A stretch of DNA of 30,000 nucleotides from Mesostigma viride (lineage: Eukaryota; Streptophyta; Mesostigmatophyceae; Mesostigmatales; Mesostigmataceae), in NCBI GenBank assembly GCA_009746045.1, contig RPFO01000027.1:3872500-3902499 (forward strand), in the 5' to 3' direction. Below the pieces are notes generated by a model, which saw only the letters and a list, made by a program, of their open reading frames with translations, had not been told where the DNA came from and did not search any database. Every line of letters starts with the position of its first letter. Position 1 is the first letter of the stretch. Of this stretch, positions 25,201 through 30,000 are shown piece after piece. The position numbers and the translations under genes were made by a program.

Positions 25201-28200
25201 CAATCATGCTTCCCCCAATCATGCTCCCCCCGCCGCCCCCGCAGCTTCTCATCGGCGTTACCGTACTGGTCTCCTACCTACGCGCCATCATCTTCTTCTA
25301 CGCTGCGGTCCGCGCGTCCTCGGGGCTGCACCGCGCGAGTCTCCATCGCATACTCCGCGCGCCGCTCTCCTTCTCCCACAGGAACCCACCCGCCCGCATC
25401 CTCAAGGCCTTCTCGGCCGACCAGGCCGTCTTAGATGACGCACTCCCGGGCTCCCTCTTTAGATACTGGCAGGTGGGTGGCCGCGTTTTCATTCTTTGCG
25501 GGTGGGTGGCCGCGTTTTCATTCTTTGCGGGTGGGTGGCCGCGTTTTCATTCTTTGCGGGTGGGTGGCCGCGTTTTCATTCTTTGCGGGTGGGTGGCCGC
25601 GTTTTCATTCTTTGCGGGTGGGTGGCCGTGTTTTCATTCTTGACGGGCGGGTGGCCGCGTTTTCATTCTTGACGGGCGGGTGGCCGCGTTTCATTCCTGG
25701 CGGGCGGGTGGCTGCGTACAACGGGAAAGCCGCCAAGCTTGGCTATGATTCGCCCGGTGGATACTGACCCCTTCCCGACCCTTGGGGAGCCTTGATAGCA
25801 CCCGTCAGGCTGTTGGTCCCTGTGGCCAAATGTTTTCCCAGCTATGCAGCCATTCAGCCATCCAGCCATCCAGCTATGCGACTTCCCTTTGAGAGGCTGA
25901 ACATATTAGCATAAGAGGCTCTGGAGGCATCAAGAGGCACTACATAAAGGAGGCACTACCTCTTCCTATACTATATAGCTCTATCTATACTTTTTTAACG
26001 ATACCTAACTCTATTAGTGTGCCTGCTCTGCATAGCTTTACTCTAGAAATGTGCCTATAATGAATAGTGGTATTAGCTGCACCTTGTCTTACTGGACAGT
26101 GGCTGTCCCGCCGTTTTACCCATCGGAGAATCTTTACTATTAAATCGCACCATCCTGGGATATCTTGTTGCAAATGATGCAGAATATTGCACGTCTAGCA
26201 GGCATGTTTGTTTGCTGGAGATGCTTTCTTTGCATTAGCACGGGCTTGTTCATCGCACAGCCGCTGCTGAGCGGCTGTAATATTTACCTGGCAAGATTAA
26301 ACTGCCCTGCCTTGACTCACAAGTATGCGAACTCTCTCGCGCCGCCGTGCCCATCCACCTGGCAGGGGCACTTCATCCTTCTGGGTGCGCTGGTCATGGT
26401 CATGATGGGTGTGCCCTGGGTCGCGCTGCTGATCTTCCCGCTCTTCTTCGGAGTCGTCTGGTGAGTGGGTCTGATGCCCAAACAGCCATGCATGGTTGAA
26501 CAGCTCAGGAAATCGTCGCACCTCCTGGTAAAGTAGGTAAACAATGGAAGACTCCTCCTTTCCAGCCCTTCCACCATCACGTGGTTTTTGTAAGTGCCTT
26601 ACTGGAAAGGATATTGTGGCTAGGCACACGGCAGGCCTGAAGTCCCATGGTCAGAGCCTCGGCCTGCGCTGGTGATCTTGTTGATCCCTCCTTTCCAGCC
26701 GGGTGTCCATTCTGCATGGGCAAGCTGGGCAGGAGCCCATTTTGCTACAGTGCCTGCATCAGCGAGTCTCTCTTACCACTGTCATATTTTTTTGCCAGGG
26801 CGTGGAAGCGGGGCGGCGACCTGTATCACAGGGTATAGGAATACAGAGACACCTAAAGATCGATAGCTCCGTTGAGAGTAGAGTTGATTTTCCCGGCCGA
26901 TTGGAGGCCACTTGCGATCAACAGGGTATATGTGGCCAGTTTTGTTGCTGGGGCTGTGAGGGGTGGATAGGAGGCATTAGACTGCCTTGCACTGTACTGC
27001 TTTGCAACGGTACGCACATTTTATAGGAGAAATGGATCGGAGAGGTGACTTCAGGCTGGTGGACTATGCTTATACATTTACACTGTTACTACTGCACTAT
27101 GAGATGTGCTGAGTACGGATATGGCAGTTTGTCTAGCAGCATCGTTTTTCAGTAAATTATTCGCAAAATGTAGTTATCTGGAAGTGGCTAAGGGCTCTAT
27201 CAAGCACAACGTCACTTTTCGATCGCTGTCGAGTTTGCTGGTCATAAGGATGCTATTGTCTGTTTTTCCTACCCACGCACACTTTCAAATTTTTCCGGCG
27301 CAGGCTAGGCTATCTCTTGGTCGGCAGACGGCAGTATCAGCCGTTTCTACTCATTCAGGGTTTGATCGACCGGTCTTATGGGTGGCTGTGCCCACATGTT
27401 ATTTTTGGGGGGTTGATCCGAAGTTTCTTACCCTGGAACTCCGTGTTTTGAGAACAGGCACAAAGTCGGGCGCGCTGCACCACATTAATAGCCGCCTGCC
27501 ATAGCCCTTGGATGCCTCTGTTCCCCCTTGCGTGCGTGTGCCCTCTGGTTTCCCAATAATGACTTGGCAATGTATGCCACACTGATGACGGTCTGTCATA
27601 AACTGTGATGCCTCTGTCTGTTTATGCGTTCGCTGATTTGGGTCTTCCTAAACGCCACACACGCAGGCTGTGGAAGAAAACGATTGTGGTGTCGTTACGC
27701 AACGTGAGTCTTTTTATCACGACTTCTGCATGAAAGGCACACTAAGTCATTTTATCGTGCAGGAGAAAGGTCCCAGGTGCCTCTCCCTACTCTTCGCCGG
27801 CTCGCTTGTTTTGTTGCTTCTTTCGGGCTTTATCCGCTCGAAACTTCGCCGCACGCCTCAACTAAGGAGCGAGTTTTCATCGGATCTGGATACCTCTTTC
27901 ACTATGCATTTGTGCAAGATGTCCTGCGTTCAAACCCTGGTTGAATCAAACATTTCATCTCACCAACCAAGCCCCCCAGCAATGCTGTTCTGGCAGTCGA
28001 ATGCTTTGCACAGCATATGGCAGGCATGGGAATTGGTAGAGCATGTTTCTTCTGTGTAAATGCACGCATATTTCCCCGCATGCATTAACCAGCATTTAAA
28101 ATAGCGATAACCAACATGACTCCATCCTTCAACCCACCCGCACTTTTTCATCCGTGGCGCCCCACCATGTCGGTTATGCGTCGCTCCTAACAACGCTTTA

Positions 28201-28794
28201 CGGTTGCTACCTATGTGCCGCTACCTATGTGCCACTTGCAGTGTGGTAGCGCGAACAGTGAATGAGTGCGCGGACTGCCTGATAAGGTCCTCGTGTAGCA
28301 AGTAGCGCCAACAGCTAGCGACTGCACGAACTGCACAGGGGATTGAAAGGAAGGTTATCGACAAAGCAACTTGCGCTCCTATTCTCCGTCATCGTTGGTT
28401 GTTCCACGTTCTCCGTCATGTCCACCGGACGCCATCGCTTCCCCTGCTTTCCCCCCTTAAATCATTCTCCCCCCTTGACCATCGCCCCTTGGTTATTCCC
28501 CCCATTAATCATTCCCCCCCCCCCCTGATCATCCCCCCCGTTAATCATTCCCAATTTGATCATTCCCCCTGTTAATCATGCCCCCCCCTTGGTTGTTCCC
28601 GCTTGGTTGTTCCCCCTTGATCATTCCCCCTTGGTTGTCCCCCCTTGATCATTCCCCCAGGTGAAGCGCATCGAGTCCAGCACGCGCACCCTGGCCGTCA
28701 TGTACTTTGCGTCCTCGCTCCAGGGCCTCACCACCATCCACGCGTTTGGCGTGCAGCCGCAGTTCCACGCTGCCTACATCAACAAACTCAACAA
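1211..28794 (+). CDS. ABCC/MRP-family ABC transporter, partial, 25 exons
   Basis: ATP-driven membrane exporter of the ABCC (MRP) family, incomplete at both ends. Exons: 1211-1290, 3733-3863, 5360-5464, 6534-6614, 7308-7399, 8259-8409, 9848-9943, 10515-11274, 12212-12291, 13656-13760, 14479-14494, 15365-15423, 15944-16032, 16435-16519, 17361-17464, 18647-18797, 20224-20281, 21657-21722, 22410-22451, 23305-23461, 24363-24426, 25245-25472, 26366-26460, 27667-27703, 28661-28794. Joined, they read about 1021 residues without a stop. All introns are GT-AG except one likely GC-AG. Domain order is TMD1 end (residues 1-245), linker (246-485), NBD1 (about 485-700), linker (to about 795), TMD2 (to 1021). 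The TMD1 blocks ([31 protein letters not shown]) and TMD2 blocks ([34 protein letters not shown]) match MRP4-type proteins by eye. ABCC proteins export organic anions and conjugates, but the substrate cannot be read from this sequence. Exon 1, 16, 17 and 19 boundaries are the least certain. Confidence 0.9.
1360..2705. repeat. 46-bp minisatellite, about 29 copies, intron 1
   Basis: Units of about 46 bp each hold TGCTATTCCCATAAGGTGCA followed by GTTGAATATTTT and a T/G run ending GGGGTAATGG. I counted 29 copies of GGTGCAGTT. Units differ mainly in T/G run length and in AAAGGTG versus AATGGTT. The last unit runs into unique sequence near 2705. Each unit carries an acceptor-like GGTGCAG. Confidence 0.95.
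2914..2977. repeat. 32-bp direct tandem duplication
   Basis: Two adjacent identical 32-bp copies (2914-2945 and 2946-2977) containing GATGGTAGTGTGCCATGAAT. They lie just before the GGGCT microsatellite. Confidence 0.95.
3001..3175 (+). repeat. (GGGCT)35 microsatellite, G4-capable
   Basis: Thirty-five uninterrupted GGGCT units. The G runs are on the sense strand, so both DNA and pre-mRNA could form G-quadruplexes. Open frames through it (LGWAG/AQPSP) are repeat artefacts. Confidence 0.97.
3733..3863 (+). CDS. Exon 2: TMD1, [17 protein letters not shown]
   Basis: Reads [19 protein letters not shown], then [14 protein letters not shown] and FHYVWA. This is the ABCC intracellular-loop block (RK-L-LS, T-GQ-VNL-S-DV-RFD, FLW). 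The acceptor is gccag before CC CAT and the donor is GCG|gtatgt. The last 16 bases around the donor are repeated 31 bp downstream. Confidence 0.93.
3864..5359. other. Intron 2, short degenerate repeats
   Basis: It starts with a repeat of the exon 2 end (3880-3895). Short degenerate repeats around CTAGTGATGG (4250-4345) and TTACTGGCAC (4500-4560) follow. No gene is seen. Confidence 0.6.
5160..5345. repeat. Degenerate tandem repeat before exon 3
   Basis: Four decayed units of about 50 bp share AATAAACCCTC-like starts and GACTTGTGTGCGTCCT-like middles. They run to within about 15 bp of the exon 3 acceptor. Confidence 0.65.
5360..5464 (+). CDS. Exon 3: TMD1 helix pair, ending FIPLQ
   Basis: Thirty-five codons in phase 0, from [11 protein letters not shown] to SLVAFIPLQ. 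Two hydrophobic segments flank a short turn ([12 protein letters not shown]), as in the ABCC helix pair after the FLW motif. The acceptor is aagcag and the donor CTGCAG|gtatgt. Confidence 0.92.
5812..5913. repeat. 29-bp direct repeat, intron 3
   Basis: Identical 29-bp copies at 5812-5840 and 5885-5913, starting GTATACTTGTTGGCCTTTGT. The rest of intron 3 (5465-6533) shows no gene; its 208-codon ORF overlaps exon 4 in the wrong frame. Confidence 0.9.
6534..6614 (+). CDS. Exon 4: TMD1 intracellular loop, RRKT...DSRIKM
   Basis: Twenty-seven codons, [14 protein letters not shown] then [13 protein letters not shown]. This equals the family block with R-KT--F-D-RI--M-E that lies between the I-LQ helix end and the V--GI--IK---WE loop. 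The acceptor is gagcag and the donor GGGAG|gtaaag. It was found by frame and homology; a longer ORF covers it in another frame. Confidence 0.9.
6615..7307. other. Intron 4, no gene
   Basis: Decayed short repeats around TTGATTTCATC and AGTTAGA lie at about 6765-6870. Nothing else stands out. Confidence 0.6.
7308..7399 (+). CDS. Exon 5: TMD1 coupling region, [11 protein letters not shown]
   Basis: Reads [20 protein letters not shown] followed by [10 protein letters not shown]. This is the highly conserved ABCC segment with GI--IK---WE--F, whose coupling helix contacts an NBD. The acceptor is actgcag and the donor AT|gtacgt (phase 2); the split codon AT+C makes Ile. Confidence 0.93.
7400..8258. 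other. Intron 5, C-rich patch
   Basis: A C-rich patch at about 7635-7690 has several runs of six to eight C. No coding sequence is recognised. Confidence 0.6.
8259..8409 (+). CDS. Exon 6: TMD1 helices, [14 protein letters not shown]
   Basis: Fifty full codons starting [16 protein letters not shown], then a hydrophobic segment ([19 protein letters not shown]) and the family landmark [14 protein letters not shown]. The acceptor is cgcacag and the donor AAC|gtgagt. The donor region resembles the degenerate repeat units that follow at 8445-8625. Confidence 0.94.
8445..8625. repeat. Degenerate repeat, GTGACCAAAC units, intron 6
   Basis: Six decayed units start near 8445, 8479, 8510, 8541, 8579 and 8609, spaced 30-38 bp. 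Several contain CTCTTCAAC-like or CTCTTGAAT-like text resembling the exon 6 end. Confidence 0.75.
8699..8974 (-). repeat. (CCCA)n microsatellite, G4-capable on minus strand
   Basis: About 275 bp of CCCA units with a few CTGCC, CGCC and one CCACCA interruption. The G runs (TGGG)n are on the minus strand. ORFs reading HPPT or GGWV are repeat artefacts. Confidence 0.97.
9223..9558. mobile_element. MITE-like element with terminal inverted repeats
   Basis: The ends are inverted repeats. The left begins CAGTCATCCCCGCG; the right, reversed, begins the same and matches at about 23 of the first 25 bases. Inside are repeated CGTAACTTAATGCGGGG-like units in several places. No transposase frame is seen. 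The CAGT ends, with TA on the right flank but CA on the left, are compatible with a pogo/Tigger or Tc1-mariner-derived element; the family is a guess. Confidence 0.75.
9848..9943 (+). CDS. Exon 7: last TMD1 helix, RLQRFLL
   Basis: Thirty-two codons ending [19 protein letters not shown], the ABCC segment that closes TMD1 (family pattern PSAI--VSEA-VS--RIQ-FLL). The acceptor is ccacag and the donor CTG|gtgagt. Confidence 0.93.
9944..10514. other. Intron 7, no gene
   Basis: CAACACTTTGCGAG occurs twice (near 10170 and 10260). Nothing else was recognised. The open frame from 10197 into exon 8 is probably chance. Confidence 0.6.
10515..11274 (+). CDS. Exon 8: long TMD1-NBD1 linker and start of NBD1
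   Basis: The largest exon, 253 codons. It opens [14 protein letters not shown], as expected after the FLL helix, and ends [14 protein letters not shown], which is the first NBD1 strand with the A-loop Trp. In between are about 235 low-complexity residues. They include two related motifs ([16 protein letters not shown]), Ser-rich basic sites (KRLLSIR, RQVSIRR), a Pro/Ala-rich part and six copies of VPPANG[W/G]. ABCC linkers at this place are usually much shorter. The acceptor is ccccag and the donor GACG|gtgcgt. The frame is open for 318 nt upstream, but that part does not look like transporter sequence. Confidence 0.9.
10980..11105 (+). repeat. Coding 21-bp tandem repeat, VPPANG[W/G] x6
   Basis: Six perfect-length 21-bp units keep the exon 8 frame. 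Units 1-2 end in TGG (Trp) and units 3-6 in GGG (Gly), a single-base difference. Copy number can change without a frameshift. Confidence 0.95.
11533..11715. repeat. 61-bp degenerate tandem repeat, intron 8
   Basis: CCTCTAGGAAAGT recurs at 11554, 11615 and 11676, spaced 61 bp. Each is followed by CTTTATAGGGAAGT-like text. The rest of intron 8 (to 12211) shows no gene. Confidence 0.85.
12212..12291 (+). CDS. Exon 9: NBD1, up to Walker A start
   Basis: Reads [19 protein letters not shown] then LLAVTGK, the NBD1 strand pattern L--I---I--G-L-AV-G. The final GK begins Walker A, which exon 10 completes. The acceptor is a cagcag tandem (12211 or 12214), so the join is ED-A-D or ED-D. The donor is GGAAAG|gtacat. 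Confidence 0.92.
12292..13655. other. Intron 9, no gene; 23-bp direct repeat
   Basis: CTATTGAGCTGAG-TTGTATGGG occurs at 13350-13372 and 13444-13466 with one mismatch. The intron ends in two T-rich runs before the exon 10 acceptor. Confidence 0.65.
13656..13760 (+). CDS. Exon 10: NBD1, Walker A (GKIGAGKSS) and Q-loop
   Basis: Thirty-five codons from [16 protein letters not shown] to GRLSFISQQ. With GK from exon 9 the P-loop is GKIGAGKS, matching GxxGxGK[ST]; its Lys and Ser bind ATP phosphates and Mg. The first Gln of SQQ is the Q-loop residue. The acceptor follows a long T tract (ctatgtag) and the donor is CAGCAG|gtaggt. Confidence 0.95.
13878..14087. repeat. 105-bp tandem duplication, intron 10
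   Basis: Two adjacent 105-bp copies (13878-13982 and 13983-14087) differ at only about three positions. This implies a recent duplication. A further partial match (CCACACACGCCAGAT) follows at about 14101. Confidence 0.95.
14479..14494 (+). CDS. Exon 11: 16-nt microexon, PFIMA+G
   Basis: Sixteen nucleotides coding PFIMA plus the first base of Gly. They fill the gap between SQQ of exon 10 and TVRDNILFG of exon 12, giving [18 protein letters not shown] (family pattern QQ-PW[IV]--GT-R-NILFG). The acceptor is ctcatcag and the donor GGCAG|gtacgt. Without it the frame breaks and five Q-loop-adjacent residues are missing. Confidence 0.85.
14495..15364. other. Intron 11, no gene
   Basis: Only a short repeat of CACCTATCACTG (near 14770 and 14800) and an AT-rich stretch at 15253-15300 are visible. 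Confidence 0.6.
15365..15423 (+). CDS. Exon 12: NBD1, TVRDNILFG
   Basis: Completes the Gly codon and reads [19 protein letters not shown], the strongly conserved ABCC NBD1 motif after the Q-loop. The acceptor is gcgacag and the donor TCG|gtaagt. Confidence 0.94.
15803..15824. repeat. Short perfect hairpin, intron 12
   Basis: ATGCCATAG and CTATGGCAT form a 9-bp perfect stem around TGCG. No function is implied. Intron 12 (15424-15943) has no gene. Confidence 0.7.
15944..16032 (+). CDS. Exon 13: NBD1 helical subdomain to signature start
   Basis: Reads [20 protein letters not shown] then ELSERGTNM. This matches the ABCC pattern V---C-L--DL--LP-GD-TE--E-G-N, with Ala in place of the usual Cys. 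The final AG joins C of exon 14 to make the signature Ser. The acceptor is tctcag and the donor ATGAG|gtacgt. Confidence 0.93.
16435..16519 (+). CDS. Exon 14: NBD1 signature (SGGML) and Walker B
   Basis: After the split Ser it reads [18 protein letters not shown] then [10 protein letters not shown]. The signature is MSGGML, where the family has LSGGQ[KR]. Walker B is IVLLDD; the second Asp, in place of a catalytic Glu, is normal for ABCC NBD1. The acceptor is gtgcag and the donor GCG|gtatga. A decayed copy of the exon end lies 129 bp downstream. Confidence 0.93.
16520..17360. other. Intron 14: exon-end copy and AT-rich patch
   Basis: Bases 16622-16653 are a decayed copy of the exon 14 end (CTGCTGGATGACCCGCTGTC). 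An AT-rich patch at 17165-17310 has repeated ATCGATCCA/ATCAATCCA words and the palindrome ATCCATATGGAT. Confidence 0.7.
17361..17464 (+). CDS. Exon 15: NBD1 D-loop and H-loop
   Basis: Begins [18 protein letters not shown], completing the D-loop SAVD across intron 14. It continues [16 protein letters not shown], where LVTHQ carries the switch His. The acceptor is atgcag and the donor GA|gtgagt (phase 2). Two further copies of this junction follow in the intron. Confidence 0.95.
17531..17682. repeat. Two decayed copies of the exon 15 3' end
   Basis: CCAGTTCCTGCCTGAGTGAG (about 17534) and CCAGTTCCCGCCCCTGCCCG followed by AGTGATTCG (about 17651) repeat the exon 15 end CCAGTTCCTTCCCGAGTGAG at 17450. 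The second copy keeps a GTGAGT donor. The rest of intron 15 has no gene. Confidence 0.8.
18647..18797 (+). CDS. Exon 16: end of NBD1 and charged helix
   Basis: Completes Glu and reads [18 protein letters not shown] then EAL, the ABCC pattern for the last NBD1 strands (D-I-V---G-I---GT--EL). A highly charged helix follows ([17 protein letters not shown]). I end it at CTC|gtgagt. The frame stays open with coding-like codons to a TAG at 18873-18875. A weaker same-phase donor at TTG|gtgcgg would end the exon at 18851. Confidence 0.82.
18798..20223. other. Intron 16, with two small repeats
   Basis: The first 78 bases continue the exon 16 frame to a TAG. About 19608-19690 holds three decayed units with TGTCCTGCAC. 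About 19968-20045 holds repeated ACTTCTGGTTG words. No other gene is seen. Confidence 0.6.
20224..20281 (+). CDS. Exon 17 (probable): inter-domain linker
   Basis: Nineteen codons, [19 protein letters not shown], between tctggcag and AAAG|gtaggt. Phase 0 in and phase 1 out both fit their neighbours. The linker is not conserved in the family, so support comes from splice sites, phase and codon use only. Confidence 0.6.
20768..20987. repeat. 30-bp direct repeats 190 bp apart, intron 17
   Basis: AGAGCACTATCTAAGGGACA and its continuation at 20768-20797 recur at 20958-20987 with two mismatches. They flank 160 bp of unique sequence. Intron 17 (20282-21656) also has ATACTA-type repeats at 20697-20735. 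Confidence 0.85.
21657..21722 (+). CDS. Exon 18 (probable): linker with RRLS motif
   Basis: With the split codon G+TC it reads [20 protein letters not shown] then TE. RRLS fits a basophilic kinase site. The acceptor is gtccag and the donor GAGG|gtgagt (phase 1). The donor stretch is partly repeated 61 bp downstream. Confidence 0.68.
21723..22409. other. Intron 18, no gene
   Basis: TGAGGGTGATTAG at 21779 repeats the donor region TGAGGGTGAGTAG at 21718. A/T-rich and purine-rich stretches lie at 21945-22110. Confidence 0.6.
22410..22451 (+). CDS. Exon 19 (probable): linker, [15 protein letters not shown]
   Basis: The split codon G+AA makes Glu, then [13 protein letters not shown]. The acceptor is cactag. 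To keep phase with exon 20 the exon must end GACG|gcaagt, the consensus form of a GC-AG intron donor. The GT donor four bases further on (AA|gtatgc) would shift exon 20 out of frame. Confidence 0.62.
22452..23304. other. Intron 19, no gene
   Basis: Probably a GC-AG intron. No repeat or reading frame of note. Confidence 0.5.
23305..23461 (+). CDS. Exon 20: start of TMD2
   Basis: Opens [20 protein letters not shown], the acidic then basic segment (EE-E-G-V) that precedes TMD2 in ABCC proteins. The first TMD2 helix follows ([20 protein letters not shown]), then LSYW. The acceptor is cttgcag and the donor TACTG|gtgagc (phase 2). Confidence 0.92.
23462..24362. other. Intron 20, no gene
   Basis: CATCTTGTGGACGT occurs twice (24315 and 24336), directly before the exon 21 acceptor. 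Nothing else was recognised. Confidence 0.6.
24363..24426 (+). CDS. Exon 21: TMD2 extracellular loop
   Basis: Completes Trp and reads [21 protein letters not shown], matching the ABCC stretch W-L--W-------Y--VYG between the first two TMD2 helices. The loop is short. The acceptor is gtcgcag and the donor GGG|gtaagt. Confidence 0.9.
24972..25241. repeat. C-rich repeats leading to the exon 22 acceptor
   Basis: First CTCCCACCTCACTCCTCCCC-like units, then CCCCCATCATGCTT-like units. Long C runs continue up to the acceptor cccgcag at 25244. The array serves as, or replaces, the polypyrimidine tract. Confidence 0.9.
25245..25472 (+). CDS. Exon 22: TMD2 core, [14 protein letters not shown]
   Basis: Seventy-six codons: the helix [20 protein letters not shown], then the [16 protein letters not shown] amphipathic block, [19 protein letters not shown] and [10 protein letters not shown]. 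This is the best-conserved TMD2 block of ABCC proteins (--RAP--FF---P-GRILNRFS-D---LD--LP). Gly to Ala and Asn to Lys changes are visible in it. The acceptor is cccgcag and the donor GGCAG|gtgggt, which is also the first base of a 29-bp minisatellite. Confidence 0.95.
25473..25710. repeat. 29-bp minisatellite starting at the exon 22 donor
   Basis: About eight units of GTGGGTGGCCGCGTTTTCAT plus TCTTTGCGG, starting 25473, 25502, 25531, 25560, 25589 and 25618, then with GACGGGC variants. Every unit begins with a donor-like GTGGGT. The rest of intron 22 (to 26365) has no gene. Confidence 0.95.
26366..26460 (+). CDS. Exon 23: TMD2 helices, [12 protein letters not shown]
   Basis: Thirty-one codons, [20 protein letters not shown] then [11 protein letters not shown], plus TG. 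This is the ABCC helix pair with the conserved P[WL] kink. The acceptor is ctggcag and the donor TCTG|gtgagt (phase 2). Confidence 0.93.
26461..27666. other. Intron 23, no gene
   Basis: Only a small repeat of CTCCTTTCCAGCC (26552 and 26688) is visible. ORFs up to 132 codons here have no recognisable motif. Confidence 0.6.
27667..27703 (+). CDS. Exon 24: short TMD2 exon, [13 protein letters not shown]
   Basis: A 37-nt exon that completes Trp and reads [12 protein letters not shown]. It occupies the place of the family segment --RYYL-TSR- before KRLES. The acceptor is cacgcag and the donor AAC|gtgagt. Both phases fit exons 23 and 25. Confidence 0.87.
28440..28660. repeat. C-rich repeats leading to the exon 25 acceptor
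   Basis: Units mix TTGATCATTCCCCC, GTTAATCATTCCCC and TTGGTTGTTCCCC and end exactly at the acceptor cccccag. The earlier part of intron 24 (27704-28439) shows no gene. Confidence 0.9.
28661..28794 (+). CDS. Exon 25: TMD2 coupling loop, [10 protein letters not shown]
   Basis: Reads [37 protein letters not shown] and AYINKLN plus AA. This is the conserved ABCC block (--KRLES--RSP-----SE-L-GL-TIRA) with the TMD2 coupling helix. The acceptor is ccccag at the end of a C-rich repeat and the donor AA|gtaggt (phase 2). The remaining TMD2 helices and NBD2 are outside the window. Confidence 0.93.
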
Positions 28795-29345
28795 GTAGGT
28801 GACCACTAGTGTAGCCCGCGGGCTTCGCTCCGACGTTTTCATTAGGGGGCTAGCGTGATCAATGGGGCCCCTACCGGCGACCCTTTATAAATACCCTCCC
28901 GCTGCCTGCTGCCCATGGCAGCCCGCTGCTCGCTCCTTGGCTCTGCCCGTTGTAACTACTGTTCCAGCTACGGCTTGAAATTTTCGGGTTTTCGGGGATT
29001 CTCTAGACTTTGGCAAGGGGTTTACCCGTCAAGCCCTGAGCATGGGTCCGCTGGAGTGTTGGCGGTTTGCTTAAAGCGTCAAAATTTCTGGTTCGTCGAG
29101 CGGGTCGCAATGTCCATACCCTCGCATGATCGTCGATCGCTGTGTGCCTGCCACGTCAGCGTTCCGCGCGGTCGGCCTGAGTTGTTCAATGAGGTAATAC
29201 GATACTCAGTAGGGGGCTTTGCGATCCCAGTCATGTGTCCACCAAACTCAAAATAATTGTGGGTCCATGAGCTGAACAGTTGGGTCTCCAAAGTTAGCAG
29301 GTGGCTGACATGCTGCCACATGTGCTCCTATGAAGTCATTGAGTC
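28795..29345. other. Start of intron 25, no gene
   Basis: Follows the AA|gtaggt donor. No further transporter exon is seen before the triplet repeats. Confidence 0.6.
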
Positions 29346-29348
29346 GTT

Positions 29349-30000
<652 letters not shown>

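Overview
The window looks like nuclear DNA of an intron-rich eukaryote. Short exons (16 to 760 nt) with G/C-ending codons sit in introns of about 0.3 to 2.4 kb that are full of microsatellites and minisatellites. I could not fix the lineage. A unicellular alga is my best guess, from codon style and intron content only. No prokaryotic operon, rRNA, tRNA or CRISPR array is visible.

One gene fills nearly the whole window on the + strand: a full-length-type ABC transporter of the ABCC (MRP) family, closest by eye to the MRP4-like group. I traced 25 consecutive exons from 1211 to 28794. Joined at consensus splice sites they give one open frame of about 1021 residues with no stop. Order: last part of TMD1 (exons 1-7, 1211-9943), a very long linker (exon 8, 10515-11274), NBD1 with Walker A, Q-loop, signature, Walker B, D-loop and H-loop (end of exon 8 to exon 16, up to 18797), an inter-domain linker (exons 16-19) and most of TMD2 (exons 20-25). 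The N-terminus lies upstream of the window. The rest of TMD2 and NBD2 lie beyond the 600-bp (AAC)n tract that ends it.

The introns hold a 46-bp minisatellite of about 29 copies (1360-2705), (GGGCT)35 at 3001, a (CCCA)n tract at 8699, a 336-bp inverted-repeat element resembling a MITE (9223-9558), a 29-bp minisatellite that begins exactly at a splice donor (25473), and C-rich repeats running into two acceptors.

The most unusual points are a 16-nt microexon inside NBD1, repeated duplication of exon 3' ends with their splice donors into the following introns, a Gln-to-Met change in the NBD1 signature motif, an enlarged TMD1-NBD1 linker with a 7-residue repeat, and a probable GC-AG intron. No separate second gene could be supported on either strand.
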